Of a DNA stretch of 64,000 nt, positions 38,033-46,540 are shown in pieces. Within the stretch, counting starts at the first letter, position 1, and each line of letters starts with the position of its first letter. The notes under the pieces are model-generated. The model was not told where the DNA came from. It saw only the letters and a program-made list of their open reading frames with translations, and searched no databases. Source of the stretch: GCA-2683825 sp965662355 (GTDB lineage Bacteria > Planctomycetota > UBA1135 > GCA-002686595); the NCBI GenBank assembly GCA_965662355.1, contig CBFIHP010000017.1, positions 1-64,000 of the forward strand, in the 5' to 3' direction. Both the position numbers and the translations under genes were made by a program.

Positions 38033-39730
38033 TTACGGCAACCCGACGCGCAGCTCGAGTCCCGGGCTCATCGCCAGCCCGGCCGGCGCACCCATGTCGA
38101 GGATGAACCACTGGGCGAAGCGCTCGGCGCCGAGGAAAGCCGTGTTGTTCGGGATGCTGAAGCTGCGCGCGCCCGTTCCGGTTCCCGAGATCGTCGCCGG
38201 GAACAGAAGCATGCCCACGGGGTGCACATTGATGATGCCACCTAGGGCAGGAATGGCGACTAGTTGCGTGCCGAGACCCAGGACGGCGCTGGCGCCAAAG
38301 GCGGCTCCGGTGGTCGTGATATCGAACGTCGTCCCGATCGCCGGTACGGCACTGGTGTCGATCGTGGGGATGCCGGAAGCGCCCGGCGTGCCTATTCCAT
38401 AGATCTTGGCGAAGCCGGCAGCCAGCTCGGTGAGGGCACTCCGCGCATTGATGCGACCGGCGCCGGAGTTGTTGTCGTTGCCAGGAGCGCCGATGTCGTC
38501 CGCGCTGTCGATGATCAGCTGACGAACTTCCTCGTTGGTGAGCGTGTCGTCGAGCGAGAAAAGCAACGCCGCCAGGCCCGCGACGTGCGGAGCGGAGAAC
38601 GACGTACCGCTGTTCGTGTGATAGCTGGTGTTTCCCAGGTCACACATCGGTATGTCCTCGCCGGGAGCCGCAACCTCGACCTCGGAGCCGGGGTTGGAAA
38701 AGCTGCTGACGAGGTCGTTGTGGTTGGTGGAGGCGATCGCCATCACGTTCGGTAGGTTGGCGGGGTAGCTGACCGACCCGCCGTTGTTGCCTGCCGCGCA
38801 GTCGATGAAGACGTTGTTGTTGTCGTGGGCGTCATCGATGGCGGCATCGATGGCAGCCGACGTGCCGACCGAGAGGCTCATCGTGATGACGTGCGCGCCA
38901 TTGTCCGCCGCATAGAGAATGGCATCGTCGAGAATCGACCCGTCCGGAAAGGAGGAACCGACGTTCATTGGCATGATGCTGACACCCTGGCCGTCGTTGG
39001 CGCCGCCCGCCAGGCCGACCAGGCCGACGCTGTTTCCGCGCGAAGCGACGACGCTCGCCACCGATGTGCCGTGCCAGAAAGTGCCGCTCGGATCGTTGGT
39101 GTCGAAGTCGAAGTTCCAGCCGCGGATGTCATCGACGTAGCCGTTGCTGTCGCTATCGGTCCCGTCGAGTACCTCACCCGGGTTCGCCCAGATGTTGCCG
39201 ACGAGGTCCTCGTGGTTCCAGTTCGTGCCGCTGTCCGCCACGGCGACGACGATGGACGGATCGCCGTCCTCGAAGTCCCAGGCCTCGAACGCATCCACGT
39301 CGGCGTCGTTGCTCCCACCGGTCTGACCGGTGTTGTGCATATTCCACTGGGAGGCGAACATCGGATCGCTGGGCAGTCCGCCGCCATAGGAGCCGATCGT
39401 GTTCTCCTCCACGATCGTGAACTCTCCGGTGGCCTTCAACCTGGCGACGTAGTCCAGCACGTCTTGGCCTCGGGGGATCTCGATGTCGCGGAAGCCGAGT
39501 CGGTTGGCCCGAATCACCTGCGCTCCCGCCAGTTCTCCCTGCAGAGCACCGAGAATCGCTTGAACGTTGCGCGTGACGTCGGTGCGAACCGTGATGACCT
39601 TCGGATGGACTCGGAATGTGCGTCCATTCTCCTGGCGGAACCAGGCGCCGCCTTGTTGGACGTAGGAGGCTTGCTGTCCGGCGAGGGCACCGGCGAACAG
39701 AAAGAGGGGGAGCAGGGGAGTCCGGAACAT
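38033..39730 (-). CDS. Subtilisin-family (S8) serine protease with shared C-terminal domain
   Basis: 565 residues with a signal peptide (TPLLPLFLFAGALAGQ) and a propeptide of about 100 residues. The catalytic triad is visible: Asp in VAVADSGTNWNH, His in FWHGTSVASVVAS, Ser in NSGTSFSAPHVAG; the oxyanion Asn is in CAAGNNGG. After about residue 445 comes the C-terminal domain shared with four other secreted proteins here (ending IPNNTAFLGAERFAQWFILD). It should be exported and active outside the cell or in the envelope. The ATG at 39730 was chosen for the signal peptide. Confidence 0.88.
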   Translation of the reverse strand: MFRTPLLPLFLFAGALAGQQASYVQQGGAWFRQENGRTFRVHPKVITVRTDVTRNVQAILGALQGELAGAQVIRANRLGFRDIEIPRGQDVLDYVARLKATGEFTIVEENTIGSYGGGLPSDPMFASQWNMHNTGQTGGSNDADVDAFEAWDFEDGDPSIVVAVADSGTNWNHEDLVGNIWANPGEVLDGTDSDSNGYVDDIRGWNFDFDTNDPSGTFWHGTSVASVVASRGNSVGLVGLAGGANDGQGVSIMPMNVGSSFPDGSILDDAILYAADNGAHVITMSLSVGTSAAIDAAIDDAHDNNNVFIDCAAGNNGGSVSYPANLPNVMAIASTNHNDLVSSFSNPGSEVEVAAPGEDIPMCDLGNTSYHTNSGTSFSAPHVAGLAALLFSLDDTLTNEEVRQLIIDSADDIGAPGNDNNSGAGRINARSALTELAAGFAKIYGIGTPGASGIPTIDTSAVPAIGTTFDITTTGAAFGASAVLGLGTQLVAIPALGGIINVHPVGMLLFPATISGTGTGARSFSIPNNTAFLGAERFAQWFILDMGAPAGLAMSPGLELRVGLP

Positions 39731-39872
39731 GCAGATATCTCTGGGGAGCGAGGGCAATAGGATGCGTACGAGCTACCCCTACCATATTCGTTCTCCCCGA
39801 AACCGAAATCCCTAACATGGCCCCTTGGACGTTCTGGCACCAAGTATCGATCCCCATCCTCGGCTCCGGACC

Positions 39873-39939
39873 GCCCAGTCTGGATCGCCGACTCCGCTGG
39901 GCAGAGCTCATGAAGCGTACGTTCGGTGTGGACCTCCTG
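39873..39939 (+). mobile_element. Possible IS91-type transposase C-terminal fragment
   Basis: A short open stretch reads RRLRWAELMKRTFGVDLL, which resembles the C-terminal region of Y2 (IS91-like) transposases just before their usual CPRCGG zinc motif. The zinc motif is absent; the frame instead runs into an IS903-type end at 39954. It looks like a junction between fragments of two mobile elements. The match is short, so the call is tentative. Confidence 0.4.
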
Positions 39940-39953
39940 CTCGATACGGTCTA

Positions 39954-40017
39954 TGCACCAACGCCCCATGTGGTCGACGTAAGCCCGTCCGGAGCGTAGG
40001 GTCTGTGCACCAACGCC
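39954..40017 (+). repeat. Two IS903-type terminal repeats in the same orientation
   Basis: TGCACCAACGCC occurs at 39954-39965 and again at 40006-40017. Both mark an outer end on the right-hand side. The second ends one base before the ATG of the flavoenzyme at 40019, so any native promoter and ribosome site of that gene has probably been replaced by element sequence. Confidence 0.55.
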
Positions 40018-40018
40018 G

Positions 40019-41458
40019 ATGATCACCACAGAACGGGTGCTTCGCGTGCAACGCAAGAACTTCGGCCACAACCAGTTGCTGCAGCCGTCGGCCTCCTACA
40101 CCCCGGCCGACGAGAGCGAAGTGCTGCGCATCCTCGACCGACACCGCGGCCAGCGGGTGCGCGCCGTCGGCAGGTTGCATAGCTGGAGCGAGGCCGTGCT
40201 GGCCGACGGCGTGCTGCTGGACCTGCGACGGTTGGACGGCGTCGAGTTCCAGCCGGGCAGCGACCCGCCCGTGGCCACGGTCGGGGCCGGCTGTCAGATC
40301 AAGCGCGTTCTGGAGGAGCTCGATGGCCACGGCGCCAGCCTGCCATCCCTGGGCCTGATCACGGTGCAGACAATCGCCGGTGCGATCTCGACCGGCACCC
40401 ACGGTTCGGGACGCCACAGCATGTCGCACTATGTGGTAGGGGTCCGGCTGGCCCGCTATGACGCCTCCAGCGGCAGGGCGCTGATCGAGGAGCTGAGCGA
40501 CGGCGATCATCTCCAGGCGGCGCGCTGTTCACTGGGATCCCTGGGCATCATCCTGGCCGTGAGGATCCGTTGCCGCGCCCAGTACAACGTGTGCGAGCAC
40601 TTCTGCGAGTATCAGCGGCTGTCGGACGTGCTGGAGGCCGAAGCCTCTTTCCCGCTGCAGCAGTTCTATCTCATTCCCTGGCGCTGGACCTTTTTCAACC
40701 AGCAGCGGCGAGAAGAGCAAGGGCCACGCTCACGCCTCGCAGGCCTGTACCGCCTCTACTGGCTGTTTGTGATGGACTACGGCCTGCACTTCCTGGTCGT
40801 GCTCCTGGGGCGCCTGGTGCGCAGTCGCCGCCTGATCCGGCTCGCCTTCCGCCGTCTCGTGCCGGCCTTCGTGGTGCGCAACTGGAAGGTCGTCGACCGC
40901 TCCTCGTCCATGCTGGTGATGAGGCACGAGGCGTTCCGCCACATCGAGATCGAGTTGTTCGTGCGCCGGGAGCGGCTGGCCCATGCGCTCGAGTACGCCC
41001 GGGAGGTCATCGGGGTCGCTGGCGGGGGAGAGGCGACCTTGTCGGAGGACAACCAACGGCGCATCGAGGAGCTCGGCATGGGGCAGGAGCTGGCCGGGCT
41101 CCACGACCGGTACTGCCACCACTACCCCATCTGCGTGCGGCGCGTGCTTTCCGACGACACCCTGATCTCCATGGCCAGCGGCGCGGGAGAGGACTGGTAC
41201 GCCCTGAGCTTCATCTGTTACGAGAGGCCGCAACAGCGGGCCGGTTTCTTCCTGTTCGCCGGCTTCATGGCCCGCAGCATGTCACGCCTGTTCCACGCGC
41301 GTCCCCACTGGGGCAAGGTCTGCCCACTGGACCCCGAGGAACTGACGTCCCTCTACCCCCGCCTGGATGACTTCCGCGCCATCTGCAGGACCCTCGACCC
41401 GGACGGCGTCTTCCAGAACCGCTGGACCGCGGCGCTCCTCGATTCCGTTACACCGTAG
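40019..41458 (+). CDS. FAD-linked oxidoreductase, aldonolactone oxidase-like
   Basis: 479 residues. The N-terminal PCMH-type FAD domain shows RAVGRLHSWSEAV in place of the usual GSGHSFS segment and ISTGTHGSG for the pyrophosphate loop. The C-terminal ALO domain has the conserved FHARPHWGKV and ends with TLDPDGVFQNRW. A hydrophobic stretch (LYWLFVMDYGLHFLVVLLG, about 245-263) could touch the membrane. Relatives oxidise sugar lactones such as arabinonolactone or gulonolactone. The start codon lies one base after an IS903-type end and has no ribosome site, so expression may be altered or absent. Confidence 0.78.
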   Translation: MITTERVLRVQRKNFGHNQLLQPSASYTPADESEVLRILDRHRGQRVRAVGRLHSWSEAVLADGVLLDLRRLDGVEFQPGSDPPVATVGAGCQIKRVLEELDGHGASLPSLGLITVQTIAGAISTGTHGSGRHSMSHYVVGVRLARYDASSGRALIEELSDGDHLQAARCSLGSLGIILAVRIRCRAQYNVCEHFCEYQRLSDVLEAEASFPLQQFYLIPWRWTFFNQQRREEQGPRSRLAGLYRLYWLFVMDYGLHFLVVLLGRLVRSRRLIRLAFRRLVPAFVVRNWKVVDRSSSMLVMRHEAFRHIEIELFVRRERLAHALEYAREVIGVAGGGEATLSEDNQRRIEELGMGQELAGLHDRYCHHYPICVRRVLSDDTLISMASGAGEDWYALSFICYERPQQRAGFFLFAGFMARSMSRLFHARPHWGKVCPLDPEELTSLYPRLDDFRAICRTLDPDGVFQNRWTAALLDSVTP

Positions 41459-41527
41459 GGGAAGAATGAAAGCCGGCGAGAAGATCCTGTCCAACCTTGC
41501 CTCAGCGTTGGTCTTTCTTGTCGGCTG

Positions 41528-42799
41528 TCACGGCTCTGGTGATTCCTGAGTACGGCGCTCCGCCTTGGCTCCGCGGATGCCGGCGGAGACTGCAGGGTGG
41601 AAGGCCGGGGCGGAGAACTGTGGGAAAGTTGAGGCTTGTGGCGGAGCAGGTGGGCAAAGGGTTTTGGACGACCCCCCGCTTTCGAACCCGCGGTGGGGCA
41701 ACTCCGTCACCGCGCCCATCGAATACGTCCTGAAGGTTTGTACGCCGCCCATCTCGGAGCCGATCAGCATGCTGACGGAAACCGAGGCTGAGGTCTTGCG
41801 GGTGTAGCTGATCTCGATCTCTTTGAACTCGCCGTTTTCGAGCTTGAACTGCACTGCGTAAGGCTCTTCAACACCCGCTTTTGCGCCAAGCTGGAAGCCA
41901 TCGAGGTCCAACAGTTCAACGCCGAACTTCTCTTTGATGAGATCCTTTAGGGAGATCTCCACCTCGGCTTCAGCGGAGCGCTTGAAGCTGACTTCGAAGC
42001 CGGTGTAGGCGTTGAGCATCTTCTGTTGCGCCGCAGGGAGCAGCTCGAGCATTCCGCGCAGCTCGGCGAGGCGTTGCGTGAGCATGTCCCGCACCTGGAG
42101 AACGAGCATGTCGAACGATCCGGACTGCTGACTGACCGCCTGCCACACAGGTGCCTGCTTGATCGGCGGAGGCATCGTGTCCAAGAGCTGCTGCAAGTCG
42201 GTGATCGAACCGACTTGGTTTTCCAGCACGTAGAGAGCGTCGGCAAACTTGTCGAGCTCTAGTTGGCTCAGGTCCACCGGGACGCAGAGCAACCCGAGGA
42301 ACAGGATCCCCTGGGCGGCTTCTTCGGGCGTGTCGAACTCAAAGGTCTGCTGGATACCGGCGGAAAGGGCACCCTTGACGTTGAGCTTGGCGCCGACGTC
42401 TTTGTCGTCCTTGCTGAGTTCTTTCTGCTTGACGAGGTCGTATTCAATCCCGGTGTTCAGGCCGACTTCCGATTGCGGGATTAGCTCGAACTTGCCGTCA
42501 TCGTTGTGCTTGATCGCCACCGTCACGCCGAGCCCGAGGCCGATCTTTGCACCGATGGCACCGGAGATATCACCCTCGATCTTGAGCTCGATCGAATCCC
42601 CCGGCGTCGCCAGGGCCGCCCGCAGAGCAGCGCCGAGATCCCCTTGCGGCATTTCTCCGAGAACCAGCTCGATGGGATCGGGCTGAACCTCAAAGGGGAA
42701 CGCGAGGCCGACTTCCTGGGCGGAGGTCGTCCCGGCGGTGAGGAGGCTGGAAAGGGCAAGGCTGGTGGCGAGGAGGGCGTTTTGCGTGGCGTTCTTCAT
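41528..42799 (-). CDS. Secreted protein of unknown function, Gly/Asp-rich beta type
   Basis: 423 residues. The start at 42799 has AAGGA at good spacing and a signal peptide (ALLATSLALSSLLTAGTTSAQ). The mature part begins with a glycine-rich beta region (GDISGAIGAKIGLGLGVTVAI), then helices (TQRLAELRGMLELLPAAQQKML), then strands (YAVQFKLENGEFKEIEISYTR). I do not recognise the family. After about residue 380 the sequence turns Pro/Ser-rich and unlike the rest (CPPAPPQ ... FPQFSAPAFH), which may be read-through after loss of an original stop. Confidence 0.6.
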   Translation of the reverse strand: MKNATQNALLATSLALSSLLTAGTTSAQEVGLAFPFEVQPDPIELVLGEMPQGDLGAALRAALATPGDSIELKIEGDISGAIGAKIGLGLGVTVAIKHNDDGKFELIPQSEVGLNTGIEYDLVKQKELSKDDKDVGAKLNVKGALSAGIQQTFEFDTPEEAAQGILFLGLLCVPVDLSQLELDKFADALYVLENQVGSITDLQQLLDTMPPPIKQAPVWQAVSQQSGSFDMLVLQVRDMLTQRLAELRGMLELLPAAQQKMLNAYTGFEVSFKRSAEAEVEISLKDLIKEKFGVELLDLDGFQLGAKAGVEEPYAVQFKLENGEFKEIEISYTRKTSASVSVSMLIGSEMGGVQTFRTYSMGAVTELPHRGFESGGSSKTLCPPAPPQASTFPQFSAPAFHPAVSAGIRGAKAERRTQESPEP

Positions 42800-42905
42800 C
42801 GGGGTCCTTTTGGGCTGGCACACTTCGGAGGGGAGTGGCTCGACCCTGTGAGGAGCGCCCGGCCCGGCAGCGAACAAAGAAATCGCGCGGCGGCTGAAGA
42901 ACGGC

Positions 42906-43007
42906 TTCTCAGGTGCCTGAGGGCTCTTTTTCTGGGCGGATGAGTCCCGCCATGCAACAACGCCCCTTGAACCAGGGGTTTCGTACAACAGCGCTTCTCG
43001 CGCTGTT
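42906..43007 (+). promoter_or_regulatory. Terminator, IS903-type end and two hairpins in a divergent gap
   Basis: Four elements are packed into 100 bases. CTCAGG-TG-CCTGAG followed by GGCTCTTTTTC (42908-42932) is a plus-strand terminator with no plus-strand gene before it. TGCAACAACGCC (42953-42964) is a mobile-element end. CCCCT-6-AGGGG followed by TTTC (42963-42978) is a second hairpin. AACAGCGC-5-GCGCTGTT (42987-43007) is a third, just before the next plus-strand gene. The terminator and repeat are probably the tail of a lost insertion. Confidence 0.5.
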
Positions 43008-43055
43008 AGGGTGAAATGGATCGCTACAGCTGACGCCGGAACCCTGAGAATCCAG

Positions 43056-45470
43056 ATGGGCGACCCCGTGAAGACAACCCTCGCATTCATGGCGGCTCTT
43101 CCCGCTGCCGCCGCGCTCTACCCGGCTGCTGCGCAGGATGTAATCGTCTGCGATTTCGCGGGAACGGAACCCGCCTCGAACACGCCCTGGACGCCGACCT
43201 CCTTCCTGGCGCCAAACCTGAATTTCTCGGGCTGGGACCGCGGCACCGGCTCATACCCCGCCGCAGGCGTGGACGACGCGTTCGGCTTCTACGTGAATGC
43301 CACCGCCACGGCCAGCACCCTGGACGAGGCGATCGCCGAGGACGAGTACCTCGGGCTCACGCTCGAAGCCTCGGTGGAGACCCTCGATCTGAATGCAAAG
43401 AAGGTCAACTTCAGCATCCAACGCTTCACCTGGCACGCACCGAGGGAGTACTCGGTGTTCACCAGCGTCGGCGGCTTCCAGGCCGAAGACGCGCTATTCA
43501 CCACGAGCACCATCGCCAACGGCGACTACGGTGTCCACGACTTCAGTTTCATCATGCCAATGAGCGGCCACGGCGGACTTGTCGGGCCGGTGGAGGTGCG
43601 CCTGTACCCGCACGAGGGGAAGTACAACCACCAGACGAGCATGACCGCCTTCGAGATCGTGGAGCCCGGGCCCCTCTACACCCTGAGCCTTGCTGCCGGA
43701 CGAGGAGGCTCCGTGTCTTCTACCCCGGACGGGGCTGTGTTCGAGGAGGGGACGGTGGTCAAGCTGCAGGCGGCGCCGGCGACCGATCACTCCTTCGGCG
43801 GCTGGACGGGCGACGTCTCGGGACTGGGGAACCCCCGCAGCATCACGATGACAGCCGACACCACGATCACCGGCGTCTTCAACGCCAACCCGGCACCGAA
43901 CATGACGCTGGGGATGAACCTGGGCAGTGTCGTGGACTGGGCTACCTCGTGGGACTTCGTGGACGTGTTCAAGATGAGCCGGACCTGGCTCACCCGCAGC
44001 GCTGGAGGAACCGAGTGGGACAGCGGGATGAGTGCCGAGATGCCGACCGATGTGAACGGCTGGCCAACGGGATTGCCCTTCGCCGCAAGCGACGGCGCCA
44101 TGCACTATGCACACACGCTGCTGCCCGCGCCCGAAGCTGGGGACTACACCCTGATACTCGAAGGCGCCGGACGGATCCGGCTCAAGGCTGAGGGGACCGC
44201 AACCCAGGAGTTCGTCCCTTCTGGAGGGGGAACCTCGACCTACTCCTTCACGGTGCCCCCGGGCGGGGAGGGCTACCTCTACTTGGAGGTGCATGAATCC
44301 TCGGCGAGCGTCGACTACATCCGCAACCTGCGCCTGATCCGGCCGAGCTTCGCTGCGGCCTATCAGAGCAACCCCTTTCACCCTCTCTTCCTGCAGCGGC
44401 TCGGGGGGTTTGCTTGCCTACGCTTCATGGACTGGGGCGAGACCAACGCATCGCCGCTGATATCCTGGAGCGAACGGACGACCTCGGACACCTACACGCA
44501 AACACGCGACGAAGGGGTGGCCCTGGAGTACATGATCGAGCTTGCAAACACCCTCGATCAGGATCCGTGGATCTGCATTCCTCACCAGGCCGACGACGAC
44601 TACATCCGGCAGGCGGCCGTGCTGCTACGCGACAGCGTGGAACCGTCGCTGAAGATCCACGTCGAGTACTCGAACGAGACCTGGAACGGCATCTTCGAGC
44701 AGACCTCGTATGTTCAGGCCGTGGGATCGAGCCTGGAGCTCGATCCGAACCCATGGACGGCGGGGCAGATCTTCTGCGCTCTGCGCTCGGCGCAGATCTG
44801 GGATATCTTCGAAGAGGAGTTCTTCGACGACAGCCGCCTGGTCAAGGTGTTGGCGACACAGTCGTCGAACCTCTCCATCACGACCACGCGTTTCGGCGCC
44901 CTTAACGATCCTGCGATCAATCCCGCCTACACGATGCCGGACGCGCTCGCGGTCGCGCCCTACTTCGGTCAGGTCTACACGCCGGCCGACATCCCGCCGG
45001 CCGTGCCTTTCTATCCCACGGTGGACGAAATCCTCGACGTGATCTCGCCGATGCTGATCGCAGACGCAGGAGCTCTTGTTCTCGCACAGAAGACCATCGC
45101 TAACAACCAGGGTGCCCGGCTTGTCTGCTACGAAGGAGGACAGCACTTCGTTGGAGCCCAAGGCGCCGAGAACGACCTGACGCTGACCGACATCCTGCAA
45201 GCGGCGAACCGCGACCCGCGCATGTATCTGCGCTACATCGAGTACCTCGACCTACTCCACGGCGCGGGAATGTCGATGTTCGGCAACTTCAGCTATATCG
45301 GTAACTGGACCAAGTGGGGCTCCTGGGGCGTACTCGAGGACCAGCTTCAGACCCTGACGGACGCACCCAAGTACCGGGCCCTCATCGATTGGGGCCGCAG
45401 CGTTCCGCCCACGGGTCGGGACTCGACTCCCCTACCAGACCCGCCTTCCGGACGTGGGGTATACAGGTAG
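43056..45470 (+). CDS. Secreted glycosidase-like protein with InlB-type repeat
   Basis: About 804 residues. A signal peptide (TTLAFMAALPAAAALYPAAAQ) precedes a beta domain, then a bacterial InlB-type repeat (about 205-280: YTLSLAAGRGGSVSSTPDG ... FGGWTGDVSG). A second beta domain follows, then an alpha/beta-barrel-like part. In the latter, VEYSNETWNG and VCYEGGQH offer the two glutamates expected of a clan GH-A retaining glycosidase (acid/base and nucleophile). No named GH family could be assigned. The start is uncertain: ATG 43056 or GTG 43068, the latter giving the neatest signal peptide. Probably degrades or binds a polysaccharide outside the cell. Confidence 0.7.
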   Translation: MGDPVKTTLAFMAALPAAAALYPAAAQDVIVCDFAGTEPASNTPWTPTSFLAPNLNFSGWDRGTGSYPAAGVDDAFGFYVNATATASTLDEAIAEDEYLGLTLEASVETLDLNAKKVNFSIQRFTWHAPREYSVFTSVGGFQAEDALFTTSTIANGDYGVHDFSFIMPMSGHGGLVGPVEVRLYPHEGKYNHQTSMTAFEIVEPGPLYTLSLAAGRGGSVSSTPDGAVFEEGTVVKLQAAPATDHSFGGWTGDVSGLGNPRSITMTADTTITGVFNANPAPNMTLGMNLGSVVDWATSWDFVDVFKMSRTWLTRSAGGTEWDSGMSAEMPTDVNGWPTGLPFAASDGAMHYAHTLLPAPEAGDYTLILEGAGRIRLKAEGTATQEFVPSGGGTSTYSFTVPPGGEGYLYLEVHESSASVDYIRNLRLIRPSFAAAYQSNPFHPLFLQRLGGFACLRFMDWGETNASPLISWSERTTSDTYTQTRDEGVALEYMIELANTLDQDPWICIPHQADDDYIRQAAVLLRDSVEPSLKIHVEYSNETWNGIFEQTSYVQAVGSSLELDPNPWTAGQIFCALRSAQIWDIFEEEFFDDSRLVKVLATQSSNLSITTTRFGALNDPAINPAYTMPDALAVAPYFGQVYTPADIPPAVPFYPTVDEILDVISPMLIADAGALVLAQKTIANNQGARLVCYEGGQHFVGAQGAENDLTLTDILQAANRDPRMYLRYIEYLDLLHGAGMSMFGNFSYIGNWTKWGSWGVLEDQLQTLTDAPKYRALIDWGRSVPPTGRDSTPLPDPPSGRGVYR

Positions 45471-45649
45471 AGAGAGCCCTACCGAACCGAACGCAGCCAA
45501 CCTCGACCTTCGCCACAAGCGCAACGGACACGACTTCCCCATCGCCCCACTGCTATGTGCTATGACCGGGAGCCTCAGCTCACCGACGCGCTCGCGAGAT
45601 GGACGAGAAGCCGCCCATGGGCCTTGGCCAGGTGACCCACGGGATCGGC

Positions 45650-46339
45650 TCAATTCCCCAGGGCGTTGGCTTCGTCGATCTCGAGCAGAGACTCGACCAA
45701 CCCGGCCACGAAAGAACCGGCGCCCGTGAGTATGAGGTTGTGGCGCCCCGCGCAGATCATCGATTGCACTTGAGTGTCGGTGATCTTGGCACGCAGCTGG
45801 GTCTGTAGAGTGCGCGTGTCGCTATGGGGGAGTTGAATCATCGTGGAGATGAGGAGCGCCGGGTGTTCGGCGTACGCTGCCACATCGCCTTGTTCGACAT
45901 GCAGTGGTTCCGCTGTCCCGATGCTTTCTCTCTGGAGCGAGTAAATCCCGAGGATCGGAACCTCGCCGCCCTTCACGGGAGCGATGTAGAGGCCGGCTTC
46001 GATGAGCGCGGCTTCGATGAAGGAGTAGACCTCGTCCTCGGGCACGGTTACGTCTTCCCGAAGCCGGATACGGTGGGCTTCCAGTCGCTGGCGAGTGAAG
46101 TCATTCACGCTCAGGTGCTGGCCGCTGAGCTTGGCGAAGCGGTCCATCACCTCGGCCATGGAAGCTCCCTCGGCTGAGCCCTGAATGTACAGGGGAGCCT
46201 GCACGGGGGGTAGACCGCGCGGCCGGGGCGACGATGCCGGGGAGACCGGCCCGCCGTTCGTGCCCTCGGACGAGGGTGCGGTGACGGCACAGGCGACGGA
46301 GAAAGGGACAAGAGATAGTGCAAGACTGCGTAGCAACAT
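45650..46339 (-). CDS. Lipoprotein with secretin N-domain-like fold
   Basis: 229 residues. LALSLVPFSVACA carries a lipobox-like Cys, followed by a Ser/Pro-rich linker. The segment MAEVMDRFAKLSGQHLSVND ... EVYSFIEAALIEAGL matches the N0/short N-terminal domain of secretins such as GspD. The following HALL-type beta-alpha region resembles an N1 domain (STMIQLPHSDTRTLQTQLRAKI ... ILTGAGSFVAGLVESLLEID). The pore-forming domain is absent, so this is not a complete secretin. It may act as an accessory or pilotin-like part of a type II-type secretion system. Confidence 0.72.
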   Translation of the reverse strand: MLLRSLALSLVPFSVACAVTAPSSEGTNGGPVSPASSPRPRGLPPVQAPLYIQGSAEGASMAEVMDRFAKLSGQHLSVNDFTRQRLEAHRIRLREDVTVPEDEVYSFIEAALIEAGLYIAPVKGGEVPILGIYSLQRESIGTAEPLHVEQGDVAAYAEHPALLISTMIQLPHSDTRTLQTQLRAKITDTQVQSMICAGRHNLILTGAGSFVAGLVESLLEIDEANALGN

Positions 46340-46429
46340 GATTCTTCTCCTGGGAACCGGGGTTTAGGACGAGGCCCGTTGGTCTGCCCAGACCGCTGTT
46401 TCTTCCCCGAATGTTGCACTTCTTCTCAC

Positions 46430-46444
46430 CACCGATTTTCGGTG
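46430..46444. promoter_or_regulatory. Perfect 6-base palindrome upstream of the secretin-like lipoprotein gene
   Basis: CACCGA-TTT-TCGGTG in the 200-base gap between two minus-strand genes. No T-run follows on the minus strand, so an operator is more likely than a terminator for the upstream gene. The rest of the gap shows nothing recognisable. Confidence 0.35.
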
Positions 46445-46540
46445 AACGATGCCGCCGGAGTCGTCCCGGGGCTTCAGGGAGGCGCTCCGAGACGGGGGGC
46501 CGCGGGTTCCTGAATCGGCGGGAGGCGTTACCGAACCAGG

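Noticed and set aside
38825..39760. Plus-strand open frame opposite the subtilase gene
   Set aside because: The protease triad on the minus strand is unmistakable, and the plus-strand frame has no start signal or domain.
41640..41700. Possible tRNA T-arm (GGGTTCGAA on the minus strand)
   Set aside because: No complete cloverleaf can be drawn around it and it lies within the 3' end of a long open frame.
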